Assembly (NCBI RefSeq): GCF_020536995.1
Contig: NC_068366.1
Location: forward strand, 73,379,536 to 73,443,535
Origin: Dreissena polymorpha
Lineage: Eukaryota > Mollusca > Bivalvia > Myida > Dreissenidae
Direction: 5' to 3'
DNA length: 64,000 nucleotides
Part shown: positions 25,301-33,466 of the stretch, piece after piece
How the letters are laid out: every line of letters starts with the position of its first letter
Position numbering within the stretch: the first letter of the stretch is position 1
Program-made: the position numbers and the translations under genes
Notes under the pieces: generated by a model
Database searches by the model: none
What the model saw: only the letters and a program-made list of their open reading frames with translations
Told to the model about the DNA's origin: nothing

Positions 25301-27968
25301 ATGGGGGGGTGATAATTATCCTCTATTCATTAAACATGAAATTTTAACTTATTGCATTTGTTTCCCCTGTATAGAAGAAAGATATAATAGTGTATTACCT
25401 CCCCTGTCCTGCTTATATTTATATTAATCATCAAAATTAAACATTAACACAATATTTAATACACAAAATATACAAAAAATATCATATTCTGATAATATTT
25501 TTACTGATCCACTTTATTTTACTCAAAGGATGATGTTTCATTGGACTGATAATTATAGATAAAGGATTACAGACCAGTTGCTTCAGTTATATTGTTCAGA
25601 GTTCGCCCTGTTGGCCGCGTATGCATTCTTGAGTTATCATCCAAAAACCATTTTATTATTTAGGTCACCGTGACCTTTGACCTAGTGACCTCAAAATAAA
25701 TAGGGGTCATCTGCGAGTCATGATCAATGTACCTATGAAGTTTCATGATCCTAGGCCCAAGCGTTCTTGAGTTATCATCTGACAACCACCTGGTGGACGG
25801 ACCGACAGACCGACATGAGCAAAGCAATATACCCCCTCTTCTTCGAAGGGGGGCATACAAATATCTTCAAGTGTGGCATAAACACAACGCTATCAAACGT
25901 GCGCTCTTTTAGCATTTGCGATGAGTGCTTTATTTATATACCATTATAGATTATTGAGCTTAATATTACAGTATTAAGCTAAATAGTACAATGCAATATA
26001 GCAGATTGTATATTCACATGCAGATTATGCTTGGTTCAAATAAAAAACGTATTATTGGGTGCTGTGCAAAAAATAATAATACAACACCACGTGGGTAATG
26101 ATTGAGGGGGGGGGGGGTATGACCTTGTTTCCAGACATTTGCCAAATAGTTTTAAGATCGAACATGCACATTGGTTTAGTGTAAGTAAACAGGTATTTCA
26201 AACCTCTTTTTCTGAACAGGTCAACATTTAACCTGCAAGTTACAAGTCGGAATTCTAAACAAACAATTATCTGATAATTTACGGACATTAATCTTTTCGG
26301 CAAAACTGTATCAGCAAAGTTAATGGTCGGACAGGGTGCGGAAACGTAACAAGTTACTTTTGTGTGCAAACTTCGTGCGTTTCTAGTCAGCATAGACAAT
26401 CTTTGGACTGTTCGGTCGATGGTGTTGCATACAGATTATTCCATTGTTTTTTTTTGTTCAGACTGGAGCGACATTGGTTACAACTTCCTGTAATATCGAT
26501 GGTTTTACATACATTTTCTCCTGATTTCTTTCAGACTGGAACGACATTGGTTACAACTTCCTGTAATGTCGATGGCTTTACATACATATTCTCCGATTTC
26601 TTTCAGATTGTAACGACATTGGTTACAACTTCCTGTAATGTCGATGGCTTTACAATTCTCCTGATTTATTTCAGACTGGAACGACATTGGTTACAACTTC
26701 CTATAATGTCGATGGCTTTACATACATATTCTCCTAATTTCTTTCAGATTGGAACGACATTGGTTACAACTTCCTGTAATGTCGATGGCTTTACATACAT
26801 ATTCTCCCGATTTATTTCAGACTGCAACGACACTGGTTACAACTTCCTGTAATGTCGATGGCTTTACATACATATTCTCCCGATTTCTTTCAGATTGGAA
26901 CGACATTGGTTACAACTTCCTGTAATGCCAATGGCTTTACATACATATTCTCCTGATTTATTTCAGACTGGAAAGATATTGGTTACAACTGTCTGTAATG
27001 TCGATGGCTTTACATACATATTCTCCTGATTTATTTCAGACTGGAACGACATTGGTTACAACTTCCTGATCGGTAACGACGGGAACGCCTATGAGGGGCG
27101 GGGCTGGGGCGTCGCCGGGGACCACACTTCCGGTGGAGGCAGCCGAGAATTCGGGATAGCCATGATTGGCAATTACGAGAGCAATCTGCCGAGTGAAGCG
27201 GCGTTGAATGGTAGACCACATTAACCAATTTATGCCTAGTGGACTCTACCATCCTTCTAAAGTGGATCAATTTATTTCCAAAATTATGGATGTCTAGTAT
27301 ACTTCTGTCTATATTTAGAATATTTCTAACAGAAATTCCTTTATGCAAACAGCACAGACCCTGATGAGACGCCGCATCATGCGGCGTCTCATCTTGGTCT
27401 ACGCTGTTTGCCAATGCTTTTTTCTAGACGCTAGGCATAAATGGGTAAAATTTAAAATTGTTTGTTAGTTGACTAAACGGGATGAGATGTACATGGGTAC
27501 AAACAAATGCTAATTGTAGGCAAACAAACGCTTATGGCGACAAGCAACTAACCATTAACTTCTAATTAAACCGCGTGATAGTTAATAAGTATATACAAGG
27601 CTGTACGAAAGTCATGTGTTCGCCTCACTCTTCTGATTAGCGAATGTAGCCATGTTAATCTGTAGAAATAGTTTGTGTACTCCTTTTCGTCGGTACACTG
27701 ATTCATGTTTATATCTTTATCTGTCACGTATATACACATTTGCTTTCTGGTTACAGCCTTGGACAACATCCTGAAGTGTGCCGTCAGAAAGGGGCATTTG
27801 TCGAGGAGGTACTGCCTTATGAGCCACAGGGACACGGACTCGCGCACCTGCCCTGGCACAGCCATGCACAATGAAATCATCTCATGGCCGAGGTTATTAG
27901 CATCTCAAATAATCCGAAGTATGCATTTGGGTCTTTTGCCATTTGCTGTCAGTGTAGATCCAAAATAA
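16363..27968 (+). CDS. short peptidoglycan recognition protein (PGRP), likely zinc amidase
   Basis: Four exons join in one frame: 16363-16414, 23967-24161, 27040-27210, 27757-27968, giving 209 residues. Residues 1-17 are a signal peptide (MIFLLCFSVALVIHVTG). The PGRP/amidase_2 domain runs from VSRADWGARAP (28-38) through VIFIHHTETSSC (50-61), DIGYNFLIGNDGNAYEGRGW (86-105), FGIAMIGNY and SHRDTDSRTCPG (162-173). The HH pair at 54-55, Y89, H163 and C171 match the zinc and catalytic positions of amidase PGRPs; the His-to-Cys spacing of 8 is as in PGRP-LB. A secreted N-acetylmuramoyl-L-alanine amidase that cleaves bacterial peptidoglycan is therefore expected. Cysteines 61 and 67 fit the conserved disulfide. 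After WPRL the last ~24 residues are unlike the family, and a dispersed element begins just past the stop, so the true C-terminus may differ. Introns 1 and 2 are 7.5 and 2.9 kb of mobile sequence. Confidence 0.88.
17091..17432. mobile_element. TTAA element, copy D, lacking the tRNA-like part
   Basis: TTAAAAGGGGCCTTTTCACAG at the left, GTGAAAAGATCTCTTTAA at the right. The internal tRNA-like stretch seen in copies A, C and E is absent; the rest of the body is collinear. It lies in PGRP intron 1. Confidence 0.7.
17505..18118. mobile_element. inverted-repeat dispersed element (part)
   Basis: The right part holds an inverted pair: GTCAGTGTAAGATCGTT at about 17978 and AACGATCTTACACTGAC at about 18086, with TTCACTCGTGA words between. 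The ending GAACAAATATCCTCTATA recurs, inverted, at 59753-59790. The left limit is uncertain. Confidence 0.45.
18685..18764. repeat. 40-bp perfect tandem duplication
   Basis: Two identical copies of a 40-bp unit that begins CGCGTGCAGCATAATC and ends near GGCTGTAAACAT. No difference was seen between the copies, so it is recent. It lies in PGRP intron 1. Confidence 0.85.
18902..19873. mobile_element. hAT-type foldback MITE with 8-bp target duplication
   Basis: Ends CACAGGTGGTTAGCGTGTGG / inverted, flanked on both sides by ACTAAAAA (18894-18901 and 19874-19881). The inverted arms are about 350 bp each and differ at only a few positions; the spacer is about 260 bp. An 8-bp duplication is characteristic of hAT transposons. 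Open frames in the arms are mirror images of one another and not genes. Confidence 0.85.
20819..22599. mobile_element. non-autonomous DNA transposon, 5-bp target duplication
   Basis: Terminal inverted repeats of about 90 bp begin CACGCCGGGTATGCGAATAC. They are flanked by ACAAT on both sides (20814-20818 and 22600-22604). Short words such as GCACTTCGTTTAC and AAGTGCC recur beneath both ends. The 1.6-kb interior is AT-rich and without coding. The superfamily was not resolved. It lies in PGRP intron 1. Confidence 0.78.
22836..23040. mobile_element. palindromic MITE of the AAAACTGGGC family, copy 1
   Basis: It shares GGAAAACTGGGTTTAATGCA, an inner word near CCTGTGCAGTCC and a GTCGTCCCTGAT word with the copies at 23057-23303, 33602-33831 and 63672-63920. 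This copy is more diverged. Confidence 0.6.
23057..23303. mobile_element. palindromic MITE of the AAAACTGGGC family, copy 2
   Basis: Ends GAGTCGCGTTCTGAGAAAAC and its inverse. Subterminal blocks around TAATCAGGGACGACACTTTC are also inverted. It has no coding capacity. Confidence 0.75.
23748..23915 (+). mobile_element. tRNA-derived SINE
   Basis: The head has an A-box-like GTGGCATAGTTGATATGG and a B-box-like TAATTTCGATCC. The body has AGTACTGGGTTTTACTCC and GGAAACGGACTCGAGAGCG, words shared with 3640-3745 and 14525-14610. It lies just upstream of PGRP exon 2. Confidence 0.65.
24187..25857 (+). mobile_element. array-bearing dispersed element (family 1), copy 1
   Basis: Starts CAAGGGCCGTTTGTAAAACA and ends with the hairpin CCCCCTCTTCTTCGAAGGGG then GGCATA. 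In order it holds a short lead, a G-rich tandem block, an AT-rich body and one ~115-bp unit with GTGACCTTTGACCTAGTGAC. The copy at 59183-60274 has the same parts in the opposite orientation. Short conserved ends around tandem arrays recall the pearl/Helentron-type non-autonomous elements of bivalves; that match is inference. It lies in PGRP intron 2. Confidence 0.65.
24285..25312. repeat. very G-rich tandem block
   Basis: About ten units of roughly 100 bp. Each has GTGAGAGGGGGTATAATG, GTGGGGTGTGGTAATTTAT, AAGATGTTTAAAAAAA and then a long run of G with scattered T. Many runs of G exceed eight, so quadruplex formation on this strand is likely. Assembly errors in G-run lengths are also likely. 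Confidence 0.85.
26445..27039 (+). repeat. 73-bp tandem array of duplicated splice acceptors
   Basis: Eight copies of the last ~40 bp of intron 2 plus the first ~33 bp of PGRP exon 3 stand head to tail before the real exon. Acceptor-like CAG (or TCAG) is followed by exon-like sequence at 26462, 26535, 26607, 26675, 26748, 26821, 26894 and 26967, then the true exon at 27040. Spacing is 73 bp except one 72 and one 68. Each decoy reads like TGGAACGACATTGGTTACAA and then meets an in-frame TAA about ten codons in. Confidence 0.93.
27221..27447. mobile_element. palindromic MITE, copy 3 (PGRP intron 3)
   Basis: Same family as 3012-3241: starts TTAACCAATTTATGCC, has the central GACGCCGCATCATGCGGCGTC hairpin and ends GGCATAAATGGG. 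It sits 10 bp after the exon 3 donor. Confidence 0.75.
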
Positions 27969-27970
27969 GT

Positions 27971-28140
27971 TGCGCGGTCTGGCCACAGCTACCCTGCTCC
28001 TTTATACAGGCACGCAAGGTTTTGTTGTCACATAATCGGACAGGGTAGCTCCTGACTAGACCACATGAATGCACAGGTTGGTCTGAAGCTATGCTGGCAT
28101 ATGGCATAAGGCCCATTTTCGCAGGAAGCAGCTCAAATTA
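27971..28140. mobile_element. inverted-repeat fragment at the PGRP 3' end
   Basis: GCGCGGTCTGGCCACAGC and CAGGGTAGCTCC / GGTCTGAAGCTATGCTGGC words suggest a worn palindromic element. It begins two bases after the assigned PGRP stop, so the last residues of that protein may come from its insertion. Confidence 0.4.
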
Positions 28141-30429
28141 TTTCGGCTTGAGACGTTCTTTAATAGAAACTTGCTAAGACTCTGATAAAAAAAATTATTA
28201 TTTAATGGCAGGACCTCAAAGGATATACTATACACTACTACTATTTTACTTTTAAACAAAAATACAACGGTCTATTTGGTTAAAAGATCTTTTATTGTTT
28301 TGGGAATACGTTGCGCCACATTAAGATTACCATAGTCAGTTAACTGGCAATGAATGTGGCGTAGTCAAGGCGATACTGGTGACACAAATTGTAGTATCAA
28401 AAGTTCAGTGTGCTGCCATTAAGAAGCTGAATGGAAAGTGAGAAATGTCTGTTATATTTTCCCATAGTTGGTTCTGTGTATATTGTTGTGCAATATGTGT
28501 ATTCAGTGTTAAGGCATTTTTCTTTTGCGATAGGATGTGTGAAAAATATATATTACATTTTAAAACTTTTTGTGTTGACCTATCCAGTCGGGAAGCAGGG
28601 AGGAAGCAGGGAGGAAGGGGGTTGGGGAAGAAGGGAGCAACAAGCAGCTTTTTCCCTCTAGATATTTCCCAATTTGCAGTGATATGGCATTGTCCTATTG
28701 CTTTGGTTGTTGAGAATGCAAGTTTAGACACATATATCCTTTAGTAAATAAATTCCCAATGAAAAAAAGATCTCCATCATGTGGCGCTTAAAAATGTGAC
28801 CATTATATCGTTTCAGGTACTGCTGGCGCTGGTGAAGTGGACAGGTACAAGGCATCTTTGAGTGATTTTCATATCATTCTAAAGAGAGTTCAGATTTCGA
28901 GTGACATGATTTAATAAACTGTTCTGCATCCCACGAATGCCTTTGTTGTGTCTTGGTTTCCACATTTGTTAATAACAGGGACTTTCATAGTACGTGTATA
29001 AGGAGCCGTGGTTTTGATGAGCAATGAATGCTTTTGTTGCGATTGTCCTACCATTTATATCTGCAACGTAATGCCGGTTCAACAAATAAGCAACTAGGCC
29101 GGATGGGGTCTGTTTAAACCCAAACAAGAAATATCTTTAAAAAAGATATAGGGCGTTGATTGTGGTTGGAGTTTATGAAAGGTAAAGAGTTCCATGAATG
29201 AGATCAAGGATAGCGAATGTCTTTTTCTGTGCAGTTCTTAGCTGCATCACTCGCAGTAAGCGATGTTACGCGGAGTTTTCGCGGCTTATTTTACATTATT
29301 GCATATTGCTGGGTCATAAACCTATAGATACAAAACAGAAAAGCAAAAGAAGAATGGAAGTGAAATTAAAACATACAAGTCAACCGGCCACACGCAAAGT
29401 ATCCGTACATATTTTTAATATTTATACGCGCGTTCTTCGAACAAACCTGTTTTAGTGGTTTGTCGGGCATTGCTATTTGATTCGATTATTAACAGTATCG
29501 ACAATCATCGCGCTCATGTTTAATACATTAGTCAATATGGTAGAATAATTCTTGTGAAATAAATAAAAAAAAAATATTTATCATGGTATTGTTGAAAACA
29601 CATTAAATATCTTTTATTGACATACCATAATTATATCGCTGGATATCTTCATTTAACATCTTTCTGGTCTAAAGGAAATTCCAGTTCACCTAGTTCACGC
29701 TATAGCGTCTTTATTATATAACGATTATTTTACTGGGCGCGAACTCCGGTCAGCACATAAGGAAGTCGTGAAGACGCAGCGATGACCTGTAAATAAACTC
29801 TGGCATCGACACACACTGGCCGCGAATTGACCTGATACCTCGCGGGTTGAAATGCAATGCATTAAAGTGAGGCATCCCTTCCACTGCTCTTTATTCTTTT
29901 ACATGTTTACATGTTGACAGAAATATGGAAGTTAGTACTAAATATGAGAACATAGCCTTTAAGTACAAACGTTCTTGCGCTGGCAATCCTCTGAAAATAA
30001 AAGGTGCACACACAAACTGTATTGATGTCGAGATTGAGTGTAAAACTGTTCTATCTATTAAACCTTTTCATTAGAGATGAAATTGTTTCATGCTGAACAC
30101 GCAGTTAAACAGTGTTACAAAGACGCGGACATGTTTCCAATGTTCTGGTCGTATGCTCAAATCAGCCTATGGCATAAATAAAGTGTATTCGTTCTGACCT
30201 AGCCGCGGGAAATTTTATTGGACAGTTACAAAGGTCAGGTTAGGTGAAAAGCTGGCGTATACAGCTACGCCGAAAAAAGGTTAAACTCTGACAGCTTCCA
30301 CCAGTAACCGGTTGCACTCAGGCAAACATTTTCTGGGACATTGAGTTTAAAAAAGCGTTGGTCAAGCATCTCTTACAGGTTATTTCCTACATGATAAAGA
30401 TACATAAGGCATGCTGTATCAGTTTTTAA
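28141..30429. other. PGRP 3' flank and intergenic, no gene seen
   Basis: A poly(A) signal (AATAAA) lies near 28912. Open frames at 28405-28744 on both strands are mutual shadows, and the one at 29198-29455 has no known family. An exon-like stretch at 28817-28844 has acceptor and donor look-alikes but no frame that extends the PGRP domain. Confidence 0.45.
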
Positions 30430-31563
30430 CAGGAACAAGGGCTGTTTGTAAAACATGCATGCCCCCCATATGGGCTGTCAGTTGTAGTGGCAGCCATTGT
30501 GTGAATACGTTTTTTGGCACTGTGACCTTTGACCTAGTGACCTTAAAATCAATAGGGGTCATCTGCGAGTCATGATCAATGTACATATGAAGTTTCATGA
30601 TCCTAGGCGTAAGCTTTCTTGTGTTATCATCCAGAAACCATTTTACTGTGTCAAGTCACCGTGACCTTTGACCTAGTGACCCGAAAGTCAATAGGGGTCA
30701 TCTGCGAGTCATGATCAATGAACCTATGAGGTTTCATGATCCTAGGCGTAAGCGTTCTTGAGCTATCATCCGGAAACCATTTTTCTAAGTTGAGTCACCA
30801 GACCTTGACCTTTGACCTAGTGACCTGAAAATCAGTAGGGGTCATCTGCGAGTCATGATCAATGTACCTATGAAGTTCATGATCCTAGGCATAAGCGTTC
30901 TTGAGCTAACATCCGGAAACCATTTTACTATTTCGGGTCACAGTGACCTTGACCTAGTGACCTGAAAATCAATAGGGGTCATCTGCGAGTCATGATCAAT
31001 GTACCTATGAAGTTTCATGATCCTAGGCATAAGCGTTCTTGAGTTATCATCCAGAAACCATTTTACTATTTCGGGTCACCGTGACCTTGACCTTTTACCT
31101 AGTGACCTGAAAATCAATAGAGGACATCTGCAAGTCATGATCAATGTATCTATGAAGTTTCATGATCCTAGGCATAAGCATTCTTGAGTTATCATCCAGA
31201 AACCATTTTACTATTTCAGGTCACTGTGACCTTGACCTATGACCTAGTGACCTGAAAATCGATAGGGATCATCTGCGAGTCATGATCAATGTACCTATGA
31301 AGTTTCATGATCCTAGGCATAAGCGTTCTTGAGTTATTAACTGGACACCATTTTACTATTTTGGGTAACCGTGACCTTTGACCTAGTGACCTCAAAATCA
31401 ATAGGGGTCATCTGCGAGTCATGATCGATGTACCTATCAAGTTTCATGATCCTAGGCGTAAGCGTTCTTGAGTTATCATCCGGAAACCATCTGGTGGACG
31501 GACGGACATACGGACAGACATGAGCAAAACAATATACCCCCTCTTCTTCGAAGGGGGGCATAA
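30430..31563 (+). mobile_element. array-bearing dispersed element (family 1), copy 2
   Basis: Same ends as 24187-25857, without the G-rich block. The body is about eight tandem units of ~115 bp, each with GTGACCTTTGACCTAGTGAC, GGGGTCATCTGCGAGTCATG, TGAAGTTTCATGATCCTAGG and GTTCTTGAGTTATCATCC. It ends at a hairpin CCCCCTCTTCTTCGAAGGGG. Confidence 0.8.
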
Positions 31564-33466
31564 ATATTAGCGAAAATAACATTTCTAATGCATCGTTTAA
31601 CAGAACCAAATAAAACGCTAAGATAATTAAAATATCTAACATCAGAATCAGAATTATACTTGCAACATTTAAAAGCATAAAATTATGCCTTTATTTTACA
31701 TTTTACAGAAATCAACATTAAATATATCTTTCTTTGCTCATGAAGAACGTCATTACCCATGTTTTGTGGAGGTTTAAAACCTCTGCAAGACTAGCATATC
31801 GCAAACTTAATCTGAAAATGTATGATGAAACTGTATTGTGAACGGGAAAAATGGCATAAAGGACCGTTTACGGTGTGACATTGCAATTGTTATAACCACA
31901 CTACACTCATATATCACAGAACAAAAGACGGATTCAAAGAATATCAACTCTATAGGTTATATTTATAACATTTTTATAGTTGAGGCACCATTCCTCCATG
32001 GGTAATTGATTGGGTAGGTTTTGGATATTTCATTTCCATTTGCTGCAACTTGTTTGGTTGCTAAGAATTTTTTATTGCTTTAACACATTTCAAACACTTT
32101 TCAAAAGTAATAATCCACATGATCCCTGGCCCAAGGTGAAGATTCAACTTCAAGGTAAAGGGTAATGGACTTTTGTTTTCACTAAAGAAACTTAAAAGGC
32201 TATGCGATAATGTAACTTTATTAACACAGGTTTTTAACATAACTACATGTACATTACTTCATACTTCCTCATAACAACACAAAGTGTTACGTTCAAGACT
32301 TAGCTGGTGAAATTTCAAGGTCATAATAGGGGGTTCTAATTCTTTTCTACCAGGCCACATACCTTTGGTGGCAAGAACACAAAACAAAACTGCTCTTGGA
32401 AGGATGTCATCACAGTTTATTAAATATGTACAACAACAAGAGATGTGTTTGTCAGAAATACAATGCCCCCTATTGCGCCGCTATGAAATAAAATTTAAAT
32501 ATATCATTTGGCAGGTTTAGAAATTATCACCCTTTTCAAGCTAATTACTTACCTTGGATTGTATTTTTTGACTTGTGACCTTGAAGGATTACCTTGACCT
32601 TTCACCACTAAAAATGTGCAGATACACATGCATGCCAAATATCTAGTTGCTATCTTCAATATTGCAAAAGTTATGGCCAATGTTAAAGTTTTCGGACGGA
32701 CGGACAGGTCAAATGCTATATGTCACCCTACCGGGGGCATAAAAACTTCCCCTTCCCCTGGCAGCCAAGTTAGCCAAATTGTTCAAAGAAACAGGATTAT
32801 TTTCTAACTCTGAATATATATAAGAACACAATTGTTCAATGTTCTAAGCAAGTTTTGTAATTGGTGGGTCAAAAATGAGACTACTACAGTTGTCTTTTTT
32901 TAAACTTTTGACATAAGAATAACTGCATTGTCTCTTAGGGGCCATGATTTTCAACAAATCAGAGCCATTTTCCATCTGCAGTTGATTTATTGTTAAAAAA
33001 TTATTTGTGGCAAGTTTCATTATGAGTATGCAAAATATGTCAAATCTAGTGATCACAATGTTTCACTACAGCCATGTATTAGAGTAAAATGTTAGCCATT
33101 TCTACATACCAGAACCATTTTGGAACTTTTATGAGAAATTATGAAAAACAAATAATCAACAATTTTTAAAGCAATTAGGCTAAAAGTGTCCCTATTTGAC
33201 TTTGTAGTTCTAACCTTTTTGGAACTTGGATGAGAAATTATTTCATCAAATGTGATCTGATCAAATTATGGTCAGATTGCTGATGGGACACATTACAAGC
33301 ATACATGTACATACCATAAGCTAACAGAGCACTTTATTCGTGAAGGAGCTAATACAAAACATAAATTCAGACTAAAATTGAAGATTTTCTAGTTTTTAAT
33401 GAACAAGAAAACAAAATACGAGACAATGAATATAATAAATGGTGAGGGGTTCCTGGTTGTATTTCG
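31564..33466. other. intergenic / SEM1 3' flank
   Basis: AT-rich. It probably includes the SEM1 3' UTR at its right end; TTTATT (minus-strand AATAAA) occurs near 33333. The family 2 element at 32447-32750 lies here. No other gene was seen. Confidence 0.45.
32447..32750 (+). mobile_element. dispersed element (family 2), copy 1
   Basis: Starts CAAGAGATGTGTTTGTCAG and AATGCCCCCTATTGCGCCGC, ends CTACCGGGGGCATAAA. It holds CCTTGACCTTTCACCAC, ATGCCAAATATCTAGTTGC and CGGACGGACGGACAGG. Copies lie at 42588-42838 and, inverted, at 58264-58505. Confidence 0.7.

Noticed and set aside
26364-26852. 162-codon frame before PGRP exon 3
   Set aside because: It reads through the 73-bp array in a frame other than that of the exon; the period of 73 shifts the frame with each unit.
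28817-28844. Possible fifth PGRP exon
   Set aside because: It needs a weak GTTATT donor inside exon 4 and would add only a few residues; the open reading to 27968 is simpler. RNA junctions would settle it.
31337-31678. 113-codon minus-strand frame
   Set aside because: It lies mostly in the tandem units of a family 1 element; the same peptide words (TRSKVTVT) appear at every copy.
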